In this document: positions 33,431-41,866 of the stretch, one piece after another
Layout: every line of letters starts with the position of its first letter
How positions within the stretch are numbered: the stretch's first letter is position 1
Source of the DNA: an uncultured bacterium
GTDB taxonomy: Bacteria; Planctomycetota; UBA1135; GCA-002686595
Length of the DNA: 64,000 bases
Assembly: GCA_937905825.1 (NCBI GenBank)
Contig: CALCXM010000154.1
Location: 34,992 to 98,991, forward strand
Reading direction: 5' to 3'
Position numbers and translations under genes: made by a program
The notes under the pieces: generated by a model
What the model was told of the DNA's origin: nothing
Databases searched by the model: none
Seen by the model: the letters and a program-made list of their open reading frames with translations, nothing else

Positions 33431-35728
33431 CTACGGGAGGTAGGTCAAGCTCCACGCGTTCGTGAAGTTGAATCCAGAGCCCGAGCAAGTGTTGCTCGGA
33501 TCGCGGTACCAGAACTGGAAGTTGGTCGGAACCCCCACGTTGGAGATGGTGCCGATGCCGGCGCCGGTCCAGTCCGTGAAGGTCGTGGTTCCGCCCACGT
33601 TCGTGACCTGCACGTGGGAGCGCTTGCTTCCGCCAGCGGTGCAGATCAGGCCGTCACCAGCCGGGTTGCCAAGTCCACCGTTCACCTGGTTGTTGCCCTT
33701 CAGCAACAGGCCGGGCTTCGCGCCGGGAACACCAGCGACCGTGAAGCCGAGAGTGTCGTTGGAGAAAGAGGGCACACCGAAGGCCGTCAGGGTCGCACCG
33801 CCCGAACCACTGGTGTTCGCGCAGCCCTCGCCAGCGTTGCCGTTTGCACCACAGGGGCAAGCGCTCGTGCCGAAGCAGTAGGCCGCACCCGGGGTAGTTG
33901 CTTTGCCAGCCGATTCAGCGTCCGTCACGCGCACGTTGCCGGCCCAGTCCGTGAACTCGAGCTCGTAGACCAGCACGGCGTTGGAAGCCGTGGCGTTGCC
34001 CGTCATCCCAGCGCGGTAGATACCGCCACCGGAGTAGCGGGCAGCGACGCTCTGAGCGGAGCCCGTCACAGTCACTGTGCAGGTCTGGCCAGTCGTGGTG
34101 CTTTGGATCTGGTAGACACCAGGGCGCACAAGGGCCAACTCGTAGGCTTGCCCGTTGCTCAGGGTGCCAGAGTCATAGGTGTAGGGAGCGCTCGTGCTCG
34201 TCACCGTTTGATTGGCGCCCGAGGTGTTGCTGAAGATCACCGAGTTGCCTGCGGCAATGCTCAAGCTGTTGGGGCTGAACCCACCGCCCGTGATGCTGAC
34301 AGCGCTGGAAGCCGGGCCGTTGACGACCACGTAGTGCGCCGCGCCGCGCACCCAGTTGACGCCGTCATCGATCACGGAGTCCTGAATCTTGGCCTTGGCG
34401 ACCCAGGGTCCCGTGTCGTTGGCAAGCACGCCAACCGCAACCGCGTCCAACACGTTCGGAGCCGTCGTGTCCGCAGGTCCACTGTTGATGTAGATCTTGT
34501 TGACGTACTGACTCGGGTTCGACTCGCCTTGGGCGGTGATGAAGTCGTAGTCTCCGTCGTTGTCCACGTCGGCGAAGGTGCAGTCGAGGGTTGAGTCACC
34601 GACCGTTTGAATGCTGCCGTCGTCGGGGGTGAAGTTCATGCCACCGTCGTTGCGGTAGATGCGCTCTTTCGTGGCCAGGGAGCCGATGAAAGCATCCAGG
34701 TCACCATCGTTGTCGTAGTCACAAAGGGCCGCTTCGTTGTCATCCTGCGAAACCGAGCCCGGGGTGCCTGCCGTGAAGGAAAGGGTGCCCGTGCCGCTTT
34801 CGACGAAGTTGTTGCGAACCGGGCCTTCTGCGAAGCCGGAAAGCGAAACCATGAACACGTCTGCGTCCGTATCGCCGTCCAAGTCACCGAGTTCCGACTC
34901 GTAGCAACTGGTTGAACCGTTGGGCAGCAACGTCGAGGCGTCCGTGAAGTTCGCTGATCCGTCGTTGAGCATCAGGTAGTGGTTTCCGTTGGTATTGCTC
35001 CCGCGGCAGTATCCAACGAAGTCGAGGTCCATATCGTTGTCGATGTCGACAAGCTGAACGTCCATCTGCGCCTTCTTGACCAGGGGCGTCCAGCCGGCGT
35101 CGTTGCGCTCGGTGAAGTTGCCCGCGCCGTCGTTCATGTACAGGTTCGGACGATCACCAGATCCTCCGAGGAAGCTACCGCCGACGTCGTTGAGGATCAG
35201 GTCCAAGTCTCCGTCGTCGTCCAAGTCGCCGAGGCCAGCGCCCGCCGAGCTAAGGATTTCCGTGATGCCACGGGCAGCCGCTTCTTCGTTGAAGAAGCCC
35301 GGGCTGCCCGCACCCTGGTTAACGTAGATGAAGGGCGGGTCCGTGTTGAACGCGTTGGCGAAGACGGCGTCGATGTAGCCATTGCCATCGATGTCACCGG
35401 TGGCCACGCCCTTCGCGTTCGAAATGTGGACGCCCAGGCGCGCGACGCTTTCGTTCGTGTAGGAAAGGGTGCCAGAGCCGACCAGCTGGTTGATCACCAG
35501 AACATTTTGGCGTTGCGTGCCGGGGGAGCTAAAGCCGTCGCCCTCCGCGAAGAAAATGTCCAGGTCGCCGTCGTTGTCCACGTCAGCGGCTTCGACGCCT
35601 TCGGTCCAACGGGGAGTGCCGGGGATCAGTCCGGTCTGGTACTGGAATTGCTGCGCGGAGGCAGTCGATGCGAAGGCCGAAAAGAGAAGGCCACAGACAA
35701 GCAAGGAACGCGATTGTGCAATCGACAT
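33431..35728 (-). CDS. Secreted VCBS/FG-GAP protein with cupredoxin-like domain and WYRD C-terminal module
   Basis: A 765-residue protein with a signal peptide (MSIAQSRSLLVCGLLFSAFASTASAQ). About eight VCBS units (ADVDNDGDLDIFFA and similar) fill residues 40-430. Near 500-580 a cupredoxin-like beta-sandwich is visible (GGGFSPNSLSIAAGNSVIFSN...) but without the His/Cys copper ligands. The last 140 residues (from CFGTSACPCGANGNAGEGC to FQFWYRDPSNTCSGSGFNFTNAWSLTYLP) form a module shared with the endonuclease-like protein at 41867-43465. The ATG at 35728 begins the signal peptide; the frame extends up to 35968. Likely a surface or exported calcium-binding protein. Confidence 0.88.
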   Translation of the reverse strand: MSIAQSRSLLVCGLLFSAFASTASAQQFQYQTGLIPGTPRWTEGVEAADVDNDGDLDIFFAEGDGFSSPGTQRQNVLVINQLVGSGTLSYTNESVARLGVHISNAKGVATGDIDGNGYIDAVFANAFNTDPPFIYVNQGAGSPGFFNEEAAARGITEILSSAGAGLGDLDDDGDLDLILNDVGGSFLGGSGDRPNLYMNDGAGNFTERNDAGWTPLVKKAQMDVQLVDIDNDMDLDFVGYCRGSNTNGNHYLMLNDGSANFTDASTLLPNGSTSCYESELGDLDGDTDADVFMVSLSGFAEGPVRNNFVESGTGTLSFTAGTPGSVSQDDNEAALCDYDNDGDLDAFIGSLATKERIYRNDGGMNFTPDDGSIQTVGDSTLDCTFADVDNDGDYDFITAQGESNPSQYVNKIYINSGPADTTAPNVLDAVAVGVLANDTGPWVAKAKIQDSVIDDGVNWVRGAAHYVVVNGPASSAVSITGGGFSPNSLSIAAGNSVIFSNTSGANQTVTSTSAPYTYDSGTLSNGQAYELALVRPGVYQIQSTTTGQTCTVTVTGSAQSVAARYSGGGIYRAGMTGNATASNAVLVYELEFTDWAGNVRVTDAESAGKATTPGAAYCFGTSACPCGANGNAGEGCANTSGSGGATLTAFGVPSFSNDTLGFTVAGVPGAKPGLLLKGNNQVNGGLGNPAGDGLICTAGGSKRSHVQVTNVGGTTTFTDWTGAGIGTISNVGVPTNFQFWYRDPSNTCSGSGFNFTNAWSLTYLP

Positions 35729-36215
35729 AGGGAGTGTGCTCTCGGGTCTGGTATTGGAAGGGAGGGGGGGGCGCCTAATAACGATAGGGGGCGGCAGGCT
35801 CGCCCGAGCAGTCCGGTTTGAGGTGCTAGCCCTCCAGATCGGATGCCGGGATTCGGGGGGGGACGAACCATCGCCGCGTGCTGCCAAGCGCAAAGAAAGC
35901 CCTCTCGGGGGGGGGCTCGCTTTAAAGACTACCTCGAGAACCAAATATGGGTGCGCAAACTGGGACATCGCCCGGACAAAAGCGGCGAGGCGTAGGAGCA
36001 GCCAACGGGAGAATCAACGTCTCGCATGCTTGCCCCTCCGACCGACGGGTGGATCTCTGTATGATCCCGCTCGGTTTCGTGGTCCAAGCCCCCCCATCCC
36101 CCATCAAATGAGCGAATCCGCCCCAAAGTTGACCTCGGTTGCCCTGACCTGCACCGGAACCGCGCGCGAATCCAGCGGCACTTCGTTGCCGTCCCGCAGC
36201 TAACGCGCCGAACCC
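35729..36215. other. Divergent intergenic region
   Basis: 487 bp between the VCBS protein (minus) and thiE (plus). It has several G/C homopolymer runs (seven to eight bases) and no frame with both a start and a ribosome site. A 31-codon frame at 36109-36203 lacks these and is not called. Confidence 0.4.
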
Positions 36216-36923
36216 ATGCGAGCGCGCAATGCACAGGAGCGGCGAACCGCCCTCTCCTCCGCCCGACTGATGCTGCTGTTTACACCAGAGCTGTGCGTCG
36301 GGACGGACCCCCGAACACGCCTGGCCACAATGTTGCCACTGGTGGATGTGGTGCAGATCCGCATCAAGCCCCGGGCAACGGAGACGGTTCTGCCGGGAAC
36401 CACAAGCCGCCAGGCGACCGCGAAGGAAACCTTCGAGTGGGCACTGGTGGCGTTGGAGTTGAGTGCAGAACTGGATGAGCCGCCGCTCTTGATCGTGAAC
36501 GATCGAGTCGACGTCGCCTTGGCCCTCGCCAAGCGCGGGGTCGATGGTGTCCACCTAGGCCGTGGGGACTTTCCGACCACAGCCGCTCGCGAACTGTTGG
36601 GACCGGATGCGTTGATCGGTCTCTCGACCCACGATGTCATTCAGGTCGCCATGGCGGAGGAGCAGGACGCCGACTACGTTGGCTTCGGTCCGATCTTCGC
36701 GACTCAAACCAAGGGCTACGAGCGAGCCATCGGCCCCGAGGCCGCATGGGTCGCGAGCATCGGCAGCGGCTTGCCCCTCTTTCCGATTGGCGGAATCGAT
36801 GCCCTCAACGTGAACAGCTTGGCGGAGGTCGGACGGGCGGCAATTAGCTCTGCCCTGTTGGGAGCCGAGAACCCAGTCGAAGTCGCGGCGGTCTTGCGCG
36901 AAGCCCTCGAGGGCAACCGATGA
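36216..36923 (+). CDS. thiE: Thiamine-phosphate synthase
   Basis: A 235-residue protein. ThiE joins the pyrimidine pyrophosphate and thiazole phosphate to give thiamine phosphate. Visible motifs: VQIRIKPR (pyrophosphate-binding region), LIVNDRVDVALA, DGVHLGRGD, LIGLSTHD, DYVGFGPIFATQTK and the phosphate loop LFPIGGID. There is an insertion of about 12 residues after the Lys of the first motif. ATG at 36216. It overlaps the next gene by ATGA. Close paralogues such as TenI lack activity, so function is likely but not certain. Confidence 0.9.
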   Translation: MRARNAQERRTALSSARLMLLFTPELCVGTDPRTRLATMLPLVDVVQIRIKPRATETVLPGTTSRQATAKETFEWALVALELSAELDEPPLLIVNDRVDVALALAKRGVDGVHLGRGDFPTTAARELLGPDALIGLSTHDVIQVAMAEEQDADYVGFGPIFATQTKGYERAIGPEAAWVASIGSGLPLFPIGGIDALNVNSLAEVGRAAISSALLGAENPVEVAAVLREALEGNR

Positions 36924-37300
36924 GTTTTCTAGAGGAGCACAAGCGCAACGTGGAACGGGCCGAAGCCGGCGACGCCCAAGCCCAACGAGAGGTTGGACAA
37001 GCTCTCCTGCGCGGAACCGTCCTCCCCCGCGACATCGAAGCTGGCCGTGCATGGCTCGAACGAGCCATCGAACAAAGAGACATCGAGGCCCTACGCCTGC
37101 TCGCCACCCACGACCTGCTCGCCGGCAAGCTAGGCCGCGGTCCGCGCGCGGCTTGGGCCCTCTTGCAACGGGGAGCGGAGTGGGGCGACGAGTCTTGCAC
37201 TGCGGAAGTCAAGCGCGGGATCGAACACGGCCAAAGCCTGTCCGCCGCCGATCAGCAAGCCTATTTCGAACGCACAGGCTTGCCGGCGGCCTACGACTGA
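36920..37300 (+). CDS. Sel1-like repeat protein
   Basis: A 126-residue helical protein with Sel1/TPR-like units (AEAGDAQAQREVGQALLRGTVLPRDIEAGRAWLERAIEQRDIEALRLL). Its start overlaps the thiE stop (ATGA), so it is cotranslated. Likely a protein-protein adaptor; no specific role is visible. Confidence 0.78.
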   Translation: MSFLEEHKRNVERAEAGDAQAQREVGQALLRGTVLPRDIEAGRAWLERAIEQRDIEALRLLATHDLLAGKLGRGPRAAWALLQRGAEWGDESCTAEVKRGIEHGQSLSAADQQAYFERTGLPAAYD

Positions 37301-37353
37301 AATGCCTGGGAGCGGCGGACCCCCCCGCGAACCTCCGTCCACGACCATTCCTC

Positions 37354-39273
37354 CTACTTCGGCGTTTCCAAACGGATGGTCACGTTGCTGGTCTCGCCGC
37401 TGGTAATCGTGAGCGGCGCGCTGGAGGTGACAAACCCGGGAGCCTGGGCCCAGACGGTGTAGTTGCCAGGATCGAGGGGCACGAAGTTCTCCATGACTTC
37501 CCCGGGGAGCATGCTGCGACGTTCGGGAGTTAGGCGACTCAAGCGGTCCCGCAGTCGCAGCTTGAGGGCCGGGCCTCCGTCTTCGCGGACGATGGTGATG
37601 ACAGCGCCAATGGTCTGCTCAAAGAGGCTCATCAGCGCGCGCGAATCTCCGTCGAGCATGTCCTCGGGGAACACGAGGTCCTTGCCAAGCACGAAGCGAT
37701 CCGCATCCAGGGTCACCCGCATGTGCCCGCCGAGCACGCCTCGCAGGACACTCTCCACGTCTTCCCCTGCCACGACGGTGACCCGGCGATAGCAACGGGC
37801 CAAGCTGACCACGTCGGGCTGTCCGATGTAGTCCCGGAACGGCATCAGCGCGATCACGTACTCGCCCTCGGGCACTTCGAGCCACTCGTCGAAGACCATT
37901 TTCGGGTAGGGCGTGAGCTCTGAACACTCCAACTCTTGCAAGGTCCAGGGGGTCAACAAATGGAAGCCCACAGGAGCATCCCAACCCGCGGGGGATTCCG
38001 CGGTCACGCGCAAGCGGCCCGTTGGACGGTCCACTGCCGGAAACTCTAAGTCAGCCCGGCGTAGGGCTTCCCCTGGTTTCAGTTGGATCTGGCCCTCCAC
38101 ATGCATGGTGCCCCCCATCAGTCCCTCCGGCGGATAGGTGGTGGCACGCACAAAGTAGTGCCCGGGCTCCAAGCCGAAGACGTTGCGCTCGCCCCCGTAG
38201 GACGGAACCGCACGACCCAGCAGCGGACGCGGGCCCTGTTCCGTGGGCACACTCGGGAAGACTTCCACGGGACCGAGTCGACGGGAGTTGGACTCCTTGC
38301 CGGTGATGCTCCCGGGCAGCCCGTCGAGTCCCACACCCACTTCAAGTAGACAGATTTCGGAGCGCAGCTCTATATCCAGGGCGCCAGTCTGAGTCCAATC
38401 GCGCTGCGCGCGCATCCAAGGCAAGCTGCCAACAGCCGAGCAATAGAACATGTACTCCCCGGGGATCAGGCCCTTGAAGAAGAAGCCCCCATCCGCAGCC
38501 GTCACGGTCACTGCGTGGCGGAATCCGCGGCCCGGTTCGTAGAAGGCCCCTTCCAAAGTCGGCGCTGCAATCGGGTACGCATCCAACTCGAAGCGCTCAT
38601 CCCCGCGCAACAAAACCTCATGCAGTAGGTCCCGGCTGAAGACGGTGATGATCGTGTCGGAGACGGGATTGCCTTCCGCATCGAGCACCCGACCCCCCAA
38701 CATGCCTTCGCCTGCAAGATGCAGGTTCTTCATCTTGTTCAACGTGCCTTCGTCCAACTCGTAGGTCGTGAGCAAGTCAAAGCCCTGAGCGTGGCGCGCG
38801 TAGATCTGAAAGGGACCAGCGCTTGGAAGCTCCAATTCGTAGGTGCCCTGCTCGTCCGACACTCCCTGGGCGAGGGTCTCTCCTGATTCGCCTGCGCCCG
38901 CCGGGACCACGCGGATCACGGCACCCTTGACGCTGTCGCTCCAAGGGTCCACGACGCGGCCGGTCAGGTGAAAGCCAACCAGGGCCGGGGTGTCCGCTAT
39001 TTTCGCGCGGGGCGTTTGCACGGGAACCGCGGTCACTTCCGGTGCCGGCCCTGCCTGTTGGGAAGGCGCCGCCTGCTCGGTTGACGTCACCTGCTCGCTG
39101 GCTTCCCCCGGAGTTGACCCACTGGGCTTCGCCGTTCCACCATCCCCACAGGAAGCGATCAAGAGCCCGAGGGCCAACACAGCGCCGCTCCAACGGAAAG
39201 GCGTTGGGGTGTTACGTTTCGTCCGCTCCGCAAAGGAGGGACGCAGAGAGCTGGATGTGGGGGTCGAAATCAT
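37354..39273 (-). CDS. Lipoprotein with carboxypeptidase-regulatory-like modules
   Basis: A 639-residue protein. The N-terminus has a basic stretch, a hydrophobic core and the lipobox LLIASC, so a lipid-attached mature Cys is expected near residue 42. Repeated beta-sandwich units follow (VGFHLTGRVVDPWSDSVKGAVIRVVPAG, GEGMLGGRVLDAEGNPVSDTIITVF, a later PGEYMFYCSAVG, and a final PLDPGNYTVWAQAPGF), the CarboxypepD_reg/Cna-B-like fold. ATG 39273 is chosen as giving a well-formed lipoprotein signal; the frame goes back to GTG 39324. Surface protein of unknown ligand. Confidence 0.85.
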   Translation of the reverse strand: MISTPTSSSLRPSFAERTKRNTPTPFRWSGAVLALGLLIASCGDGGTAKPSGSTPGEASEQVTSTEQAAPSQQAGPAPEVTAVPVQTPRAKIADTPALVGFHLTGRVVDPWSDSVKGAVIRVVPAGAGESGETLAQGVSDEQGTYELELPSAGPFQIYARHAQGFDLLTTYELDEGTLNKMKNLHLAGEGMLGGRVLDAEGNPVSDTIITVFSRDLLHEVLLRGDERFELDAYPIAAPTLEGAFYEPGRGFRHAVTVTAADGGFFFKGLIPGEYMFYCSAVGSLPWMRAQRDWTQTGALDIELRSEICLLEVGVGLDGLPGSITGKESNSRRLGPVEVFPSVPTEQGPRPLLGRAVPSYGGERNVFGLEPGHYFVRATTYPPEGLMGGTMHVEGQIQLKPGEALRRADLEFPAVDRPTGRLRVTAESPAGWDAPVGFHLLTPWTLQELECSELTPYPKMVFDEWLEVPEGEYVIALMPFRDYIGQPDVVSLARCYRRVTVVAGEDVESVLRGVLGGHMRVTLDADRFVLGKDLVFPEDMLDGDSRALMSLFEQTIGAVITIVREDGGPALKLRLRDRLSRLTPERRSMLPGEVMENFVPLDPGNYTVWAQAPGFVTSSAPLTITSGETSNVTIRLETPK

Positions 39274-39454
39274 GGCCGAATCGTGGGAATGCCGAGGCCT
39301 GTGCCTCGCGAAGTGAGCTAGCACCGAAAATCTAGCGCATCTGACGGGACGAGCTTACCCGGAATTGCGCGGGAGGAAACTCATGGCCGAGCCGATCCCG
39401 GTTATCTGGCCGCGTTCAGGGGAGCGCGCAAGTTTCGCCGGCGCGGAGCGCCAA

Positions 39455-40525
39455 TCAGGGGAGCAACAACATGGCATCGCCGTAGCTGTAAAAGCGCAAC
39501 TTCTCAGCAATCGCTTGCTGGTAAAGCTCGCGCACGCGCTGCGTGCCGGCGAGGGCGGAGATCAGCATCAAAAGCGTGCTACCGGGCAGGTGGAAGTTTG
39601 TCAGCAGACCGTCCACGCAGCGGAACTCGTAGCCGGGCCGGATGAAGATCTCCGTTCGTCCTTCCCCAGCGACGAGCTGCCCGTCCTCCTTCGCGCAGGA
39701 CTCCAAGACGCGCACGCTGGTGGTTCCAACGGCGATCACGCGCCCGCCCCGTTCGCGACAGCGCTTGACCGCGTCGACCGTGGATGTGGGCAAGACGTAG
39801 CGCTCCGAATGCATCTCGTGCTCGTCGATGTTCGAAACGGTCACCGGCAGGAATGTGCCCAAGCCCACGTGCAAGGTGACGGCGGCTCGCTCCACTCCGC
39901 GAGCGGCGAGTTCTTCCAGCAAGTCTTGGGTGAAGTGCAAGCCAGCCGTGGGAGCTGCAACCGCACCGTTGTGTTGGGCGTAGACCGTCTGATAGCGCTC
40001 GAGATCTTGGCTTCCCCGCGCGTCCGCTGGCGCGCGCTCGATGTACGGCGGCAAGGGCAACTCCCCATGGGCTTCCAGCAGGGACTCCACCGCGTTCGCC
40101 GCATCGTCGTGTTCCAAAGCGATCGTCCAAAGGGCCCCGGGCCTGCCCTCTTGGTCGAGCACGCGCTCGATCATGCGCACGCGCAGGGCGCCGCCTGCGA
40201 CCTCCACCAACTCGTCCGCCTTGAGCTTCTTGGCCGGCTTCACCATCGCCCGCCAAGTGCCGTTTGTGGAGGGTTCCGTGAACAAGAACTCGACGGCCCC
40301 GCCACTGGCACGCCTGCCGTGCAAGCGCGCGGGCATGACTTTCGTGTCGTTGACCACCAAAAGATCCCCGGGGAGCAACCACGTTCCGATCTCGGAAACT
40401 TGCGTGAAGCGCGTCTCGTTCCCATCGATCCCGTGAACCAAGAGACGTGCCGCCTCGCGCTTCTGGGCCGGAAACTGAGCGATCAGTTCCGGGGGCAAGT
40501 CGTATTCAAACTCGGACAGATTCAC
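39455..40525 (-). CDS. queA: S-adenosylmethionine:tRNA ribosyltransferase-isomerase
   Basis: A 356-residue protein, as expected for QueA, which transfers and isomerises the ribosyl moiety of SAM to preQ1 in tRNA giving epoxyqueuosine. Motifs: LSEFEYDLPPELIAQFPA at the start, LLVVNDTKVMPARL, YQTVYAQHNGAVAAPTAGLHFT, TLHVGLGTFLPV, and TNFHLPGSTLLML near the end. The GTG at 40525 overlaps the stop of the glycosyltransferase (GTGA); the frame extends farther but GTG matches the family start. Together with queG it completes the last two steps of queuosine synthesis. Confidence 0.96.
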   Translation of the reverse strand: MNLSEFEYDLPPELIAQFPAQKREAARLLVHGIDGNETRFTQVSEIGTWLLPGDLLVVNDTKVMPARLHGRRASGGAVEFLFTEPSTNGTWRAMVKPAKKLKADELVEVAGGALRVRMIERVLDQEGRPGALWTIALEHDDAANAVESLLEAHGELPLPPYIERAPADARGSQDLERYQTVYAQHNGAVAAPTAGLHFTQDLLEELAARGVERAAVTLHVGLGTFLPVTVSNIDEHEMHSERYVLPTSTVDAVKRCRERGGRVIAVGTTSVRVLESCAKEDGQLVAGEGRTEIFIRPGYEFRCVDGLLTNFHLPGSTLLMLISALAGTQRVRELYQQAIAEKLRFYSYGDAMLLLP

Positions 40526-41859
40526 GGTCGGCGGGATTCGATGGAGTCGGGGCGGAAGGCGGAGAATAGCAACAACAGCACGGGAACCGCGATCCCGGCT
40601 CGAATCCATGGGGAGAGTTCCCAAACCCCATCGAGCTTCCAACCGGGCAGAACCGTGTAGGTCAGCGGAACCGTCAACACCAGCCACAGCCAAGGGCGCG
40701 AGCCTCCGAACGGGATGAACGGCACCACCCAAGTCACGTACCAGGGATGCAGAGTTGGCGAGAGCACCAGGAACATGCCGAGCAAGAGGCCCGTGGCGCG
40801 CACCGGGTTGACGGGTTTGCGCCAGGCCCACAGGGCGCTCAACAACAAGAGACTGAACAAGCAGATGCGCACCAGGCGGCGCGAGTCGAGCCAGCCGCCG
40901 TCCTGCGGAAACACGGCGTCAAACCCAGCGGCGAAGGTCGGATGAACGAGACCAAAACTCTGCCAGCGCAGTCCGTAGTTGCCGAGCCCAGCGAAGAGGC
41001 CTTGGGTTCCACCTTCGAGCCAGAGCACGGGCAGAAAGCCTGCGACGACCAAAGCGAGAACCGTCAGCCCGCGCTTCCACAGTCCGCGCCCGCGCAAAGC
41101 GTAGGGCAGCGCGAGCACCGGGATGTACTTCACCAGGATCGCCGCCGCCAAGAGCGCCTGCCCCGGCAATCGACGGGAGCCGTCCTTGCCTGTCAAAATC
41201 GCGAGGGCCCCGAGCAGCAGCAGAATGCCCAAGCTATCGAAATGTCCCGAGCCCGCGAACTCGGCCACGACCAAGGGACTCCAGGCCCAAGCGACAGCGA
41301 GGCCCACAGGCTTTCCCGCTCTGCGCAACAGCACGGCCATTGGCCAAATCACCAGCAGGTCACATAGCGCGAAGAACGCGCGCATCAGAAAGACGGCGCC
41401 GACGGCTAGCTGTTGCTCCAAGGCCATCACCAGCGCGCAGGCCGCTTGGGTCACCGGCGGGTAGGCGGCGCTCACGCTCGGATGGTTGATCTTGCTGTGC
41501 AGCTCTCCCAGCTCATTGGCGATCTGCGCCAGGGAATCGTGATCCGGTGCGAAGGCGAAGGGGCTGATGCCGCGGGAAAGGAGCTCGCCCTCCCAAACGT
41601 AGCGGTTGATGTCGTCGCTCAAGTCCGGCCAAGACGTGAGCGCCAGGGCGCGCAAGACCAAGGCACCGGCCACCACCGCCAGCAAAGGGAGTCGCCCATC
41701 CCGCGCCAACCAGATCGCTGCACACCACGCCGCCCCAGCCAAGAGCCAGAGAGGCAGCAGTGCGTCCAAGTGACGCCACGCAGGTGCCAAGCCGGCAAGG
41801 CAAGCGACGAACCCGAGAATCGCAGCGAAGCAGGCTGCGAGCAATGCCCTGTGCCTCAC
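40522..41859 (-). CDS. Multi-pass membrane glycosyltransferase (DUF2029/GT87-like)
   Basis: A 445-residue protein with about ten transmembrane segments. The early loop PDLSDDINRYVWEGELLSRGISPF carries the acidic pair typical of polyprenol-phosphate-mannose-dependent mannosyltransferases. SAAYPPVTQAACALV and ILVKYIPVLALPYAL are further family-like patches. The start is GTG 41859, 7 bp after the upstream gene stop. The gene overlaps queA by 4 bp but no functional link is evident. Confidence 0.82.
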   Translation of the reverse strand: MRHRALLAACFAAILGFVACLAGLAPAWRHLDALLPLWLLAGAAWCAAIWLARDGRLPLLAVVAGALVLRALALTSWPDLSDDINRYVWEGELLSRGISPFAFAPDHDSLAQIANELGELHSKINHPSVSAAYPPVTQAACALVMALEQQLAVGAVFLMRAFFALCDLLVIWPMAVLLRRAGKPVGLAVAWAWSPLVVAEFAGSGHFDSLGILLLLGALAILTGKDGSRRLPGQALLAAAILVKYIPVLALPYALRGRGLWKRGLTVLALVVAGFLPVLWLEGGTQGLFAGLGNYGLRWQSFGLVHPTFAAGFDAVFPQDGGWLDSRRLVRICLFSLLLLSALWAWRKPVNPVRATGLLLGMFLVLSPTLHPWYVTWVVPFIPFGGSRPWLWLVLTVPLTYTVLPGWKLDGVWELSPWIRAGIAVPVLLLLFSAFRPDSIESRRP

Positions 41860-41866
41860 GGCTCAA

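Noticed and set aside
36109..36203. A 31-codon open frame just before thiE.
   Set aside because: No ribosome site, no family, and no support beyond length.
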